A stretch of 64,000 nucleotides of DNA, taken from NCBI GenBank assembly GCA_947175265.1, contig CAMWMD010000002.1, positions 1 to 64,000 on the forward strand. The letters are read 5' to 3'. Each line of letters starts with the position of its first letter. Position 1 is the stretch's first letter. Below the pieces are notes generated by a model. That model was not told where the DNA came from. It ran no database searches and worked only from the letters and a program-made list of their open reading frames with translations. This stretch comes from an uncultured Porphyromonadaceae bacterium (lineage in GTDB: Bacteria > Bacteroidota > Bacteroidia > Bacteroidales > Muribaculaceae). Made by a program: the position numbers and the translations under genes. Shown piece after piece: positions 43,598 to 53,905 of this stretch.

Positions 43598-44902
43598 ATG
43601 AAAACAAGACACTTTTCCATATTGTTGCTCTTGCTCGCAACGCTGCTTATGCCGTCGGTTGCCAAGGCTTCTGACGACGGCAAGGAAGGCCTGGATATCA
43701 AGGAGGTGATTTTCCATCACCTTGGCGACGGCTACGGTTGGGAGGTGCCTTTCTCCCATGTCTACCGAATCCCGCTCCCGGTCATCGTGCGTGCGGAAGA
43801 TGGTAAATGGGTATGTTTCTCCTCTTCAAGACTGCAGAAAATAGAGACCGTCACAGGTCATGACGGAAAGGAGAAAGTGGAGGCGGTGCCTCAGATAGTA
43901 AACGTCGTGAAGGGTGACAAGGAATATAACTTCGTTCTTGCCCACATAAGCAAACACGCCAATAAGGTGGTGCAGATATTCCCGATCTCTTCGGAAAGCG
44001 ATAAGAAAGAATTTGAGGATGCGCTTGCTACCGTGGCGGCCTCAGATGCCGGGAAAGATGCCATAGTTGACGGATATGTGGAGTTTGACGGTCAGTATTA
44101 TAAGGAATACAAACCGCTCGACATCTCCATAACCAAGAACGTATTCGCATTGCTGATCGCTTCTGTGGTGGTGACGCTCCTTGTGTTGGGTCTCGCAAGA
44201 TATTACGCCCGTCACACGGATAAGACACCGAGAAAGGGTATGGGTTTTGTGGAGTTGCTTGTGGATTTCCTTTATTCTGATACAATAAAGGCAGCCCTCG
44301 GCGACAAGACAAAAAAGTTTGCCCCCTACCTCCTGACGTGTTTCTTCTTCATTTTCGTGATGAACATCCTTGGTCTTGTGGTGATTTTCCCGGGCGGTGC
44401 CAACCTTACGGGCAATATAGCCGTCACTCTTGTCCTTGCGGTGATTGCATTCGTGATGATCAACATTCACGGCTCCAAGCACTATTGGAAAGATATCTTC
44501 TGGCCTGATGTACCCCTCTGGCTGAAGTTCCCTCTCCCGATAATGCAGTTCATAGAGATTTTCAGTATGTTCACCAAGCCGGCTGCACTTTGTGTGCGTC
44601 TTTTTGCGAACATGATGGGCGGCCACATGATAGTGATCACGCTCATATTGATAATCTTCATTTTTGCTGCGTTCGGTGCCGTTGCAGCGGGAGGCACAGT
44701 TGTTGTTTCGCTGCTGTTCTCCCTGTTCATGCTCGCTCTCGATATCCTCGTAAGTTTCATCCAGGCATACGTCTTCACCCTGCTCACGACGATATTCATC
44801 TCCATGAGCACAGAGAATCCGCATGAGAAGCATGAGGAGAAAGTGGAGCATCTCACCCTTGATGAAGATGGGGGAGCGGCAGCCGGACCAAAAACCGCCT
44901 GA
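43598..44902 (+). CDS. atpB: ATP synthase Fo subunit a
   Basis: From ATG 43598 the 434-aa protein starts with a cleavable-looking signal (RHFSILLLLLATLLMPSVAKA). An unusually long periplasmic region of about 170 residues follows, then the usual membrane part. The essential arginine is in ALCVRLFANMMGGH, and the last helices contain FIQAYVFTLLTTIFISM. It forms the proton half-channels against the c-ring. The long N-terminal extension is typical of Bacteroidetes. The tail is rich in His/Glu. No small gene (AtpI-like) stands between atpC and atpB. Confidence 0.94.
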   Translation: MKTRHFSILLLLLATLLMPSVAKASDDGKEGLDIKEVIFHHLGDGYGWEVPFSHVYRIPLPVIVRAEDGKWVCFSSSRLQKIETVTGHDGKEKVEAVPQIVNVVKGDKEYNFVLAHISKHANKVVQIFPISSESDKKEFEDALATVAASDAGKDAIVDGYVEFDGQYYKEYKPLDISITKNVFALLIASVVVTLLVLGLARYYARHTDKTPRKGMGFVELLVDFLYSDTIKAALGDKTKKFAPYLLTCFFFIFVMNILGLVVIFPGGANLTGNIAVTLVLAVIAFVMINIHGSKHYWKDIFWPDVPLWLKFPLPIMQFIEIFSMFTKPAALCVRLFANMMGGHMIVITLILIIFIFAAFGAVAAGGTVVVSLLFSLFMLALDILVSFIQAYVFTLLTTIFISMSTENPHEKHEEKVEHLTLDEDGGAAAGPKTA

Positions 44903-44942
44903 AAAAGGCATAAACAGAAAATAAATTTCAATAACAAATTAA

Positions 44943-45203
<261 letters not shown>

Positions 45204-45209
45204 AGAAGA

Positions 45210-45704
45210 ATGGAATTATTCACGCCTGATTTCGGCTTGGTATTCTGGATGTTCATCGCGTTCATCATCCTCTTCCTGATTCTGGCGAAGTGGGGATGGC
45301 CGGTGATTCTCAAGAGTATCGATGAGCGTGCCGATAAAATCGACAAAGGTGTGGAATACGCTAAGGAGGCAAAAGCCCAGTTGGATTCCGCACGCGCCGA
45401 CGCTCAGAAGTATATTGAGGAAGCTCAGGCAAAGCAAGCTGAAATGTTGCGTGATGCAGCGAAAATGAAATCTCAGATCATTGAGGCCGCCAAACAGGAG
45501 GCAGCCCAAGAGGCTAAGAAAGTAATGGATGCTGCCAAAGTGTCGATTGAACAGTCACGCAAAGAAGCTGAGCTTCAGTTCAGAAACGAGGTCAGCAAAT
45601 TCTCCCTTGAGATTGCCGAGAAGATGGTGCGCAACCAGCTTCAGGACGACAAGGCGCAGGAAGCCCTCGTAGATAAAATGTTGGACGAAATAGAGAAAAA
45701 CTGA
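45210..45704 (+). CDS. atpF: ATP synthase Fo subunit b
   Basis: The 164-aa peripheral-stalk subunit has one N-terminal membrane helix (LVFWMFIAFIILFLILAKWGW). A long charged coiled coil rich in Ala, Lys, Glu and Gln follows and should dimerise and reach the delta subunit. The end, FSLEIAEKMVRNQLQD, matches the delta-binding region. It lies 4 bp before atpH. Confidence 0.94.
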   Translation: MELFTPDFGLVFWMFIAFIILFLILAKWGWPVILKSIDERADKIDKGVEYAKEAKAQLDSARADAQKYIEEAQAKQAEMLRDAAKMKSQIIEAAKQEAAQEAKKVMDAAKVSIEQSRKEAELQFRNEVSKFSLEIAEKMVRNQLQDDKAQEALVDKMLDEIEKN

Positions 45705-45708
45705 ACCG

Positions 45709-46257
45709 ATGGACAACGGCCTCATACCTCAGAGATATGCCAAGGCGCTGTATAAGTATGCGCTTGAAAAAGGCACGACGGAACAACTTTACGATGTTAT
45801 GAAGGTGGTGGTTGAGTCTTTCAGAAGCAATCCCAACCTACAGAAAGTATTGTCGAATCCGTTCGTAAGTGATGAAGACAAGGAGAAACTCCTGCTTTCT
45901 GCTGCAGGTAAGGATGCCGGCGATGCCTACGCAAGGTTTGTGAAACTTATTCTTGAACATGGGAGAGCCGACTATTCTTATCAGATGATGATTGCCTACC
46001 GCGATCTTTACAGGAAGGAGAATCATATCTCTCAAGTCAACGTCGTCACGGCTTCCAAACTTTCGGATGCCACGATGGAGAAACTCCGTAATCTTGTGAA
46101 GGATTCATTCAAGGATTCAGTGCTCGAATTTTCAGAGTCGGTCGACTCTTCGCTTATCGGTGGATTCGTGATAGACGTCGACAGTGTCAGAATGGACGCT
46201 TCGCTCAGCAATGAGCTTGAACAAATACGTCAAACCCTTTTAAGAAGCAATAATTAA
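45709..46257 (+). CDS. atpH: ATP synthase F1 delta subunit
   Basis: The 182-aa protein has the helical N-terminal domain ([42 protein letters not shown]) and the C-terminal domain with [28 protein letters not shown], the family's GGF hallmark. It joins the b-stalk to the alpha subunits. One base separates it from atpA. Confidence 0.94.
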   Translation: MDNGLIPQRYAKALYKYALEKGTTEQLYDVMKVVVESFRSNPNLQKVLSNPFVSDEDKEKLLLSAAGKDAGDAYARFVKLILEHGRADYSYQMMIAYRDLYRKENHISQVNVVTASKLSDATMEKLRNLVKDSFKDSVLEFSESVDSSLIGGFVIDVDSVRMDASLSNELEQIRQTLLRSNN

Positions 46258-46258
46258 G

Positions 46259-47839
46259 ATGCTTAACCCAAGCGAAATATCTGATATCTTGAAGCAACAG
46301 CTCGATGATGTGTCGTCGAAGGTCAAATTCGAGGAGGTAGGCACCGTCCTTAATGTAGGCGACGGTGTGGCTCACGTCTATGGCCTTGAGAACGTACGCT
46401 CAAACGAGCTCGTTGAATTTGAAAACGGCGTGAAAGGCGTCGCTCAAAACCTTGAGGAGAGCAACGTCGGCGTTGTGCTGCTCAATAATGTGAATGAAGT
46501 GACTGAGAACATGTCGGTGCGTCGCACGGGGGAGATTGCTTCTATTCCGGTCGGTGACGGCCTCCTCGGGCGTGTCATCAACATTCTTGGCGAGCCTATC
46601 GACGGAAAAGGGCCTATTGAAGGGAAGCGCATCAATCTTCCTCTCGAGCGTAAGGCGCCCGGTGTAATTTTCCGCCAGCCGGTGACGCAGCCGCTCCAGA
46701 CCGGTATCAAGGCTGTAGATGCCATGATCCCTATCGGTCGCGGGCAGCGAGAACTTATCATCGGCGACCGTCAGATCGGTAAGACCGCCATCGCCATAGA
46801 CACTATAATAAATCAGCGTCAGAATTTCCTTGACGGGAAACCTGTCTACTGTATTTATGTGGCGATAGGACAGAAGGCTTCATCAATCGCCTCAATTGTG
46901 CACACGCTTGAGAAGTTCGGTGCAATGGACTATACCGTTGTGGTAGCGGCCACCGCATCTGACTCGGCCTCCATGCGCTATTTCAGCCCGTTTGCAGGTG
47001 TAGCCATCGGCGAGTATTTCCGTGATACCGGCCGCGATGCTCTCATCGTCTATGATGATCTCTCGAAGCAGGCTGTCGCATACCGAGAGATATCACTTAT
47101 CCTCAAGCGTCCCTCCGGACGTGAGGCTTATCCGGGTGATATCTTCTATCTGCATTCACGTCTGCTTGAACGCGCAGCGAAGATTATCGACAATCAGAAG
47201 GTCGCCGAGAGCATGAACGACCTCCCGGAGGCCCTTAAGCCTATGGTGAAAGGTGGCGGCTCTCTGACTGCCCTCCCCATTATCGAGACTCAGGCGGGCG
47301 ACGTTTCAGCCTACATTCCTACCAACGTCATATCTATCACTGACGGACAGATTTTCCTTGAGACGAATCTATTCAACCAGGGTATACGTCCGGCAATCAA
47401 CGTTGGTATCTCGGTGTCACGTGTGGGCGGTAACGCTCAGATCAAGGCTATGAAGAAGGTGGCCGGCACATTGAAGATAGCGCAGGCTCAGTTCCGCGAG
47501 CTTGAGGCCTTCACCAAATTCGGTGGAGACATCGACCCGGTGACGGCGAGAGTCATAGATCAGGGTCGTAAGAACCAGCAACTCCTCATTCAGCCTCAGT
47601 ACAAGCCCTGGCCTGTAGAGGATGAGATTGCAGTGATCTACTGTGGTGTGAACGGTCTTCTGGAGAACGTCCCCCTTGACAAGGTGCATGAATTTTCCGA
47701 TCTCTTCCTTCAGCTTCTTAAAGCGAAGTATCAGAAGGAGGTGCTTGATGAACTCAGAGCCGGAAAACTCACGCAGGATGTGGAGGATAAACTCCGTTCA
47801 TGCGCGGCCGAGATTTCAGCCAGATATAAGAAATCATAA
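46259..47839 (+). CDS. atpA: ATP synthase F1 alpha subunit
   Basis: The 526-aa subunit has Walker [48 protein letters not shown] and the SISDGQ-like [12 protein letters not shown]. The arginine finger lies in [15 protein letters not shown]. It alternates with beta and binds non-catalytic ATP. A 113-bp gap with a perfect hairpin separates it from atpG, the largest gap inside the atp part. Confidence 0.96.
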   Translation: MLNPSEISDILKQQLDDVSSKVKFEEVGTVLNVGDGVAHVYGLENVRSNELVEFENGVKGVAQNLEESNVGVVLLNNVNEVTENMSVRRTGEIASIPVGDGLLGRVINILGEPIDGKGPIEGKRINLPLERKAPGVIFRQPVTQPLQTGIKAVDAMIPIGRGQRELIIGDRQIGKTAIAIDTIINQRQNFLDGKPVYCIYVAIGQKASSIASIVHTLEKFGAMDYTVVVAATASDSASMRYFSPFAGVAIGEYFRDTGRDALIVYDDLSKQAVAYREISLILKRPSGREAYPGDIFYLHSRLLERAAKIIDNQKVAESMNDLPEALKPMVKGGGSLTALPIIETQAGDVSAYIPTNVISITDGQIFLETNLFNQGIRPAINVGISVSRVGGNAQIKAMKKVAGTLKIAQAQFRELEAFTKFGGDIDPVTARVIDQGRKNQQLLIQPQYKPWPVEDEIAVIYCGVNGLLENVPLDKVHEFSDLFLQLLKAKYQKEVLDELRAGKLTQDVEDKLRSCAAEISARYKKS

Positions 47840-47855
47840 ATATTCCTACGGCATA

Positions 47856-47879
47856 GGCGGAAGAGTCGATTCTTCCGCC
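47856..47879 (+). repeat. Hairpin between atpA and atpG
   Basis: GGCGGAAGA (47856-47864) and TCTTCCGCC (47871-47879) form a perfect 9-bp stem with a 6-base loop. No T-run follows, so it is more likely an mRNA-stability or processing element that sets alpha-to-gamma stoichiometry than a terminator. Confidence 0.6.
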
Positions 47880-47952
47880 CGTGTCCGTTGAATATGAGGG
47901 CACCGCTACGGTTGTGCCCGGCAATTATAAACCTATCAGAAACAAATAAAGC

Positions 47953-48843
47953 ATGGCTACGCTCAAGGCGTTAAGGATAAGAATCGGATCGGTTAGATCG
48001 AGCGAGAAGATAACCGGTGCCATGAAGATGATTTCATCCGCCAAAGTGCACAAGTTTGAGATGGAACTCAAGAAACTCGTGCCATTCAGGAGTCAGGTGA
48101 AATCAATCATGGGCCATTTGCTCGCTACCGATATGGACTTCAATTCCCCGCTCATCACAGAGAGGGAAGTGAGGAAAGTGGGGGTTGTCGTTTTTGGTTC
48201 GGACGACGGCCTTTGCGGTGCCTATAACATAAACATATTCAAGAAACTCCTGATAGAACTTGCCGCGATACGGGAAAAGTATGGTCGTGAGGTCGAAATC
48301 ACGATTTATCCTGTGGGCAAGAAAATATCCAAGGCTGTCAGGAAACTTCCGGCAGAACGACTTTCTGTCGAACTTATTCCTGATGTCGACTCCAAAATGG
48401 CGGGTAAGACCGTGAATGAGTTCGGGAACAATCTTAAGGAGAAGTTCCTGAGCGGAAGCCTGGATCTTATTGAAGTTGTCTATATGAATTTTGCTTCACG
48501 CAGCCGGCAGACTCCTGTCGCCGAACAACTTTTCCCGGTAAGCCGGGAGGCTATCGAGGGGGAGGCTGAAGGGGTGGCTGACGTGAACAAACTCTACATA
48601 TTTGAACCGGACCCCAATACCATCTTCAATGAGGTGTTGCCGATGTTCGTCCTCTCCACACTTCAGGAAATCACTATCGAGAACCGTGCCTCAGAACAGG
48701 CAGCCCGCGTCATGGCGATGCAAAGCGCCAACGACAATGCCAAGAAGTTGCTCGAGTCGCTCCAGATTGAGTTCAACAAACTCCGTCAGGAGGGTATCAC
48801 GACAGAACTTCTCGACATACTCGGAGGTCAGACCGAGAAGTGA
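47953..48843 (+). CDS. atpG: ATP synthase F1 gamma subunit
   Basis: The 296-aa rotor shaft has the N-terminal helix (LRIRIGSVRSSEKITGAMKMISSAKV), a Rossmann-like middle (VVVFGSDDGLCGAYNINI) and the C-terminal helix (RASEQAARVMAMQSANDNAKKLL with FNKLRQEGITTELLDILGG). All pieces are in the family's usual form. It is the last atp gene; nuoI starts 44 bp later. Confidence 0.95.
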   Translation: MATLKALRIRIGSVRSSEKITGAMKMISSAKVHKFEMELKKLVPFRSQVKSIMGHLLATDMDFNSPLITEREVRKVGVVVFGSDDGLCGAYNINIFKKLLIELAAIREKYGREVEITIYPVGKKISKAVRKLPAERLSVELIPDVDSKMAGKTVNEFGNNLKEKFLSGSLDLIEVVYMNFASRSRQTPVAEQLFPVSREAIEGEAEGVADVNKLYIFEPDPNTIFNEVLPMFVLSTLQEITIENRASEQAARVMAMQSANDNAKKLLESLQIEFNKLRQEGITTELLDILGGQTEK

Positions 48844-48887
48844 GGGATTTGAAACCATCATGAAATAGATACATTATTTTTTCAGTA

Positions 48888-49520
48888 ATGAGTAGTATTA
48901 AGGAATATTTTTCGGAAGCCGGCAAGGGGTTGAAAAGCCTCGTGACCGGTATGGCGGTCACAGGTAAGGAATTTGTGACACCAAAAGTCACCGAATGTTA
49001 TCCGGAGAACAGGGCAACTCTTAAGATTGCCGATAGATTCAGGGCCGAACTTACCCTGAAATATGACAGCGAGGGGCACCATAAGTGCATCGCCTGCGGT
49101 ATCTGCCAGATGAACTGTCCGAACGGAACTATCCAACTCACCACAAAAATGGTGGATCTTCCCGACGGGAAGAAGAAACGTAAACTTGACAAATACATGT
49201 ATGACCTCGGAAGCTGCACATTCTGCATGCTCTGTGTCACCACATGTCCGCAGGACGCGCTCGAGTTTACAAATGATTTCGAACAGGCTGTTTTCACTCG
49301 CGGGAGTCTGATCAAGCAACTCAACTATCGTCCGGAACCGGCCGACAGCACTCCGGCAGCCGCGCCCAAACCGGCTATGGATCCTGAGAAGCTGGCTAAG
49401 ATCAAGGCTGAGGCTCTGGCCAAGGCCGCCAAGATCAAAGCCGAGAAAGAGGCTGCTGCAAAAGCGGCGGCATCCTCTACGGCACCCGAAGCATCTAAAG
49501 ACGAAACCAACGAAAAATAA
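48888..49520 (+). CDS. nuoI: Complex I subunit NuoI (2x 4Fe-4S)
   Basis: The 210-aa ferredoxin-like subunit holds two 4Fe-4S clusters: Cys67, 70, 73, 77 (CIACGICQMNCP) and Cys110, 113, 116, 120 (CTFCMLCVTTCP). The last 50 or so residues form a low-complexity Ala/Lys/Glu/Pro tail not needed for the fold. Because NuoE, F and G are absent, this subunit is exposed at the end of the hydrophilic arm and is the likely entry point for electrons, for example from ferredoxin. It resumes the nuo operon after the atp block. Confidence 0.93.
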   Translation: MSSIKEYFSEAGKGLKSLVTGMAVTGKEFVTPKVTECYPENRATLKIADRFRAELTLKYDSEGHHKCIACGICQMNCPNGTIQLTTKMVDLPDGKKKRKLDKYMYDLGSCTFCMLCVTTCPQDALEFTNDFEQAVFTRGSLIKQLNYRPEPADSTPAAAPKPAMDPEKLAKIKAEALAKAAKIKAEKEAAAKAAASSTAPEASKDETNEK

Positions 49521-49526
49521 TTATAA

Positions 49527-50054
49527 ATGGATTCAGTAGGAAATATAATCGTGTATTTCATTATTGCCATCGCCATGATTTTTTTCTCATTCAAGGCGGT
49601 GACAACGCGTAAGATCCTTCGCGCTGCGACCTACCTTCTGTTTGTGCTTCTTGCCGTCGGCGTGGCCTATTTCCAGTTAGGCTACCAGTTCCTCGGTGCG
49701 GTGCAGATAGCGGTATACGCAGGAGGCATAATGGTGCTTTTCGTTTTTGCGATTCTTCTTACCCACAAACCCAACGACAAAAGCGGTCTGATCGATTCTC
49801 ACCGTCGCGCATGGGGCATTACCCTTGCCGGTAGTGCCGCTGTGGTGTTGATTTTCGCGCTGTTCTATATGCCGCTCCTCCACGGCGCGTCGCTTATGGA
49901 ATGTATGCAGAGCGGGGGAGAGATCACCATGAAGGAAATCGGCACGGCATTTACCGGAAGCGACCGTTTCCAGTATCTCCTCCCTTTCGAGGCTATCAGT
50001 GTGCTTTTGCTCGCATGTATAATCGGCGGTGTGACAATCGCCCGTAAAGGATAA
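49527..50054 (+). CDS. nuoJ: Complex I subunit NuoJ
   Basis: The 175-aa membrane subunit has five helices, with the conserved segment YFQLGYQFLGAVQIAVYAGGIMVLFVFAILL (helix 3 region, GAVQIxVYAGAIMVLFVF in the family). It lies 6 bp after nuoI and 6 bp before nuoK. Confidence 0.93.
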   Translation: MDSVGNIIVYFIIAIAMIFFSFKAVTTRKILRAATYLLFVLLAVGVAYFQLGYQFLGAVQIAVYAGGIMVLFVFAILLTHKPNDKSGLIDSHRRAWGITLAGSAAVVLIFALFYMPLLHGASLMECMQSGGEITMKEIGTAFTGSDRFQYLLPFEAISVLLLACIIGGVTIARKG

Positions 50055-50060
50055 TCGATT

Positions 50061-50372
50061 ATGGACTTAAGCATGTTATGGTATCTTGTGCCCAGCGTCA
50101 TAATGCTCGCCTGCGGCATCTATGGGTTCGTGACCCGAAAGAATCTGATTGCAATATTGATTTCCCTCGAATTGATGCTTAATTCGGCTGACCTGAACTT
50201 CGTGGTTTTCAACCGTTACCTTTTCCCCGGCTCGATGGAGGGCATGGCCTTCTCTCTCTTCGCGATAGCGATTGCGGCTGCGGAGACAGCGATAGCCATT
50301 GCGATAATCATCAATATCTACCGTGCAATCGGCAACACTGACATTACCGAAATCAAAAAACTGAAATTCTGA
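50061..50372 (+). CDS. nuoK: Complex I subunit NuoK
   Basis: The 103-aa subunit has three helices with the buried glutamates in ILISLELMLNSADLNFV and AIAAAETAIAIAIIIN, which are part of the proton path. It lies 3 bp before nuoL. Confidence 0.94.
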   Translation: MDLSMLWYLVPSVIMLACGIYGFVTRKNLIAILISLELMLNSADLNFVVFNRYLFPGSMEGMAFSLFAIAIAAAETAIAIAIIINIYRAIGNTDITEIKKLKF

Positions 50373-50375
50373 GAT

Positions 50376-52319
50376 ATGGACATTACACTTCCAATACTAA
50401 TTCTGGCGATACCTATCACCATGTTCCTTATCTTGGGAATAGGCGGTGTTAAGATGTCGAAGAAGATGGCGGGTGTGCTCGGCATACTCGGACTGGGCAC
50501 TACTGCAGTGCTCGCTTATATCGTGGCGCTGACATATTATTTCAGCGGCGACCCTCTCTTCATAGTTGACGGTGTGCGTCAGCAGTATCAGGTCTTCGAC
50601 GTGACCTGGCTGGCATTCACACAGTCGCTCGTGGTGAACATCGGTTTCCTTCTTGATCCGATTTCCGCCCTCATGCTGATTGTCATCACCACCATATCTT
50701 TCATGGTGCATCTATACAGTTGGGGATACATGGAGGGTGAGCAAGGTTTCCAGAGGTATTATGCCTTCCTTTCGCTCTTCACATTTTCCATGCTCGGCCT
50801 TGTGGTGGCTACAAACATTTTCCAGATGTATATCTTCTGGGAGCTTGTGGGTGTGTCGTCTTACCTCCTTATCGGTTTCTATTACAAGTTGCCGTCGGCC
50901 GTTTCGGCCTCCAAGAAGGCATTTATCGTCACCCGTTTCGCCGACCTCGGTTTCCTCATCGGTATCTTGATTCTCTCTTACTATACCGATACCTTCAATT
51001 TCGTCGACATGACTTCCAATCCTGACGGTGTGCTCCTCTCAACCGGTGGCGCCACTTTCATGGGTGCTTCTGTATTGACCTGGGCTATGGTACTCATCTT
51101 CACAGGCGGTATGGGTAAGTCAGCGATGATGCCCCTCCACATCTGGCTTCCGGATGCAATGGAAGGCCCGACTCCGGTATCCGCACTCATTCACGCCGCT
51201 ACTATGGTTGTGGCAGGTGTCTACCTCGTAGCGCGAATGTTCCCGGTATATTGTACGGTTGACGCCGCCATGACGTTTATCTGTGTCGTAGGTGCGATAA
51301 CTGCATTCTATGCTGCGGTTGTCGCATGTGCCCAGATCGATATAAAGAGAATTCTTGCATTCTCCACCATCTCGCAGATTGCCTTCATGATGGTGTCGCT
51401 CGGTGTGGCTTACGACAAGCCTATCGAGGGTGTGCATTATTCGGGACTCGGATATATGGCCGGAATGTTCCACCTGTTCACACACGCAATGTTCAAGGCT
51501 CTTCTCTTCCTTGGAGCAGGTGCCCTCATTCACGCTGTCCATTCCAACAACTACACCGCCATGGGTGGCCTCAGGAAATATATGCCTATCACGCATATCA
51601 CCTTCCTCTTCGGCTGTCTTGCGATTGCCGGTATATGGCCCTTCTCAGGATTCTTCTCAAAAGATGAGATGCTTGCGGCGATGTTCGCACGCCATTGGTT
51701 CTGGGGCGCTTGGATGACTATGGTGGCCGGTCTTACGGCATTCTATATGTTCAGGATGTACTTCCTCGTTTTCTGGTGGAAGGAGAATCCTCATTACAAA
51801 GAGCACAAGCCTCACGACGCTCCCTGGCAGATGTCGCTTCCGCTGATTATCCTCGCCATAGTTTCACTTTGTGCAGGGTGGATACCTTTCGGAGAATTCG
51901 TGACATGGAATGGCGAGCCTTATCATATCCATATAGAACTCTCGGTTGCTGTGACGAGTATATGTATCGCTGTATGCGCCATCGCATTGGCCGGCGTTAT
52001 GTATGCAAAGGAAAATCCCCTTCCTGCCAAAGTAAAAAGTTTCTGGCCTACGCTTTGGGAGGCTGCCCACAGGAGATTCTACTGGGATGAGATCTACATG
52101 TTCATCACCCATAAGATTATCTTCGGAATCATCTGCAAGAGCATAGCATGGTTCGACCGCCACGTCATCGATGCTACAATGGATGGTTTCGCCAAGATTA
52201 CACAGAAGACGTCTTACGCGATACGCGGCATGCAGTCGGGAGAGATTCAGGCATACGTGGCATGGTATATCGCCGGAGCTGTGGTATTGGCAGCAATCAC
52301 ATGGCTGTGTCTGATTTAA
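50376..52319 (+). CDS. nuoL: Complex I subunit NuoL
   Basis: The 647-aa antiporter-like subunit has MEGEQGFQRYYAFLSLFTFSML, FWELVGVSSYLLIGFYY, GKSAMMPLHIWLPDAMEGPTPVSALIHAATMVVAGVYL and the lysine-bearing HLFTHAMFKALLFLGAGALIH. The C-terminal lateral helix region (from about residue 540) is present and ends in a final membrane helix. It is one of three proton pumps of the membrane arm. Confidence 0.95.
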   Translation: MDITLPILILAIPITMFLILGIGGVKMSKKMAGVLGILGLGTTAVLAYIVALTYYFSGDPLFIVDGVRQQYQVFDVTWLAFTQSLVVNIGFLLDPISALMLIVITTISFMVHLYSWGYMEGEQGFQRYYAFLSLFTFSMLGLVVATNIFQMYIFWELVGVSSYLLIGFYYKLPSAVSASKKAFIVTRFADLGFLIGILILSYYTDTFNFVDMTSNPDGVLLSTGGATFMGASVLTWAMVLIFTGGMGKSAMMPLHIWLPDAMEGPTPVSALIHAATMVVAGVYLVARMFPVYCTVDAAMTFICVVGAITAFYAAVVACAQIDIKRILAFSTISQIAFMMVSLGVAYDKPIEGVHYSGLGYMAGMFHLFTHAMFKALLFLGAGALIHAVHSNNYTAMGGLRKYMPITHITFLFGCLAIAGIWPFSGFFSKDEMLAAMFARHWFWGAWMTMVAGLTAFYMFRMYFLVFWWKENPHYKEHKPHDAPWQMSLPLIILAIVSLCAGWIPFGEFVTWNGEPYHIHIELSVAVTSICIAVCAIALAGVMYAKENPLPAKVKSFWPTLWEAAHRRFYWDEIYMFITHKIIFGIICKSIAWFDRHVIDATMDGFAKITQKTSYAIRGMQSGEIQAYVAWYIAGAVVLAAITWLCLI

Positions 52320-52353
52320 CATTCATATTGCAAATCATGAAATAGATTTTATT

Positions 52354-53871
52354 ATGTTCGAGAATATATTAATCTGGTTCGTAGTCATTCCGGTCATAAT
52401 GATGGCCGGACTGGGTCTGTGCCGCAACAGCAATATGAATGCCATCCGTGCCGTGATGGTAGTTTGCTCCACGGCGCTTCTGGGCCTTTCCGTTTGGCTT
52501 TGCTGCGATTTTCTCCGCCTTCGCGGTATGGGAGTTGATGATGAGATGCTCTTCACCGGAAGTTGGATGTGGTATGAGCCTCTGAATATCCATCTTGCGG
52601 TCGGAGTTGACGGTATCTCAGTGTTGATGCTCCTTCTCTCTTCCGTAATTGTCTTCGCAGGCACATTCGCATCCTGGAAGATTTCACCCCTTCCCAAGAA
52701 CTTCTTCCTTTGGTTCGCTCTTCTTAGCACCGGAGTATTCGGCTTCTTCATCTCTATCGACATCTTCACGATGTTCATGTTCTATGAGGTCGCTCTTATC
52801 CCGATGTATCTCCTCATCGGCGTATGGGGAACAGGACGCAAGGAATATTCCGCAATGAAACTTACCCTCATGCTCATGGGAGGCTCCGCATTCCTCATGC
52901 TCGGTCTTCTCGGCATTTTCTGGCACAGTGCGCCGGCAGGGGGACAGTTGACATGGAACATTCTTGAAATCTCACACAACGCTTCGATTGCCCCCGAATG
53001 GCAGTATATGCTTTTCTGCTTCACATTCGTAGGCTTCGGCGTGCTGGGTGCTATGTTCCCCTTCCACACTTGGAGTCCTGACGGTCATGCTTGTGCTCCG
53101 ACAGCGGTATCAATGCTTCATGCCGGTGTGCTCATGAAACTTGGTGGCTACGGATGCTTCAGAATCGCGATTTTCCTTCTTCCCCAGGCGGCCAACGAAC
53201 TCGCGTGGATATTCATTATCCTTACAGGTGTAAGTATCGTTTACGGTGCTTTCTCCGCCTGCGTTCAGACCGACCTCAAGTATATCAACGCCTATTCATC
53301 AGTGTCACACTGCGGCATGGTGCTCTTCGCAATCCTCATGCTCAACACCACAGCGATGACAGGTGCTATACTCCAGATGCTCTCTCACGGTCTGATGACA
53401 GCCCTCTTCTTCGCCCTCATCGGTATGATCTACGGACGTACCCACACCCGCGATATACGCCAGATGGGTGGCCTCATGAAGATTATGCCTTACCTTGGTG
53501 TCTGCTATATGATTGCAGGTTTCGCCTCACTCGGTTTGCCGGGTCTCTCCGGTTTCGTGGCGGAGATGACCATATTCTTCGGTTCATTCCAGGATGCTGA
53601 CCTGTTCCACCGCATATTCGTGATAGCGGCTACATGTTCAATCGTGATCACAGCCGTCTATATTCTCCGTGTGGTCGGAAAATTGCTCCTCGGCCCCGTA
53701 CAGGATGAGCATCATCTCGCCCTTACTGATGCAGCATGGTTCGAGCGTTTCTCCACTGTAACGCTGATACTTTGCATCGCCGGGATCGGCTGCTTCCCCA
53801 ATTGGATAAATGAAACCATTCAGCACAGTTTCGCACCGATTATCGCGGCTGTGCAGAGTGCGGCTCTTTAA
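52354..53871 (+). CDS. nuoM: Complex I subunit NuoM
   Basis: The 505-aa antiporter-like subunit has the essential Glu in MFMFYEVALIPMYLLIGVWG, the segment MFPFHTWSPDGHACAPTAVSMLHAGVLMKLGGYG, and FSACVQTDLKYINAYSSVSHCGM. Length and helix count are normal. It lies 34 bp after nuoL and before nuoN. Confidence 0.95.
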   Translation: MFENILIWFVVIPVIMMAGLGLCRNSNMNAIRAVMVVCSTALLGLSVWLCCDFLRLRGMGVDDEMLFTGSWMWYEPLNIHLAVGVDGISVLMLLLSSVIVFAGTFASWKISPLPKNFFLWFALLSTGVFGFFISIDIFTMFMFYEVALIPMYLLIGVWGTGRKEYSAMKLTLMLMGGSAFLMLGLLGIFWHSAPAGGQLTWNILEISHNASIAPEWQYMLFCFTFVGFGVLGAMFPFHTWSPDGHACAPTAVSMLHAGVLMKLGGYGCFRIAIFLLPQAANELAWIFIILTGVSIVYGAFSACVQTDLKYINAYSSVSHCGMVLFAILMLNTTAMTGAILQMLSHGLMTALFFALIGMIYGRTHTRDIRQMGGLMKIMPYLGVCYMIAGFASLGLPGLSGFVAEMTIFFGSFQDADLFHRIFVIAATCSIVITAVYILRVVGKLLLGPVQDEHHLALTDAAWFERFSTVTLILCIAGIGCFPNWINETIQHSFAPIIAAVQSAAL

Positions 53872-53905
53872 TAGAATGTATTGAATAAAAACAATCGGAA
53901 ACAAA

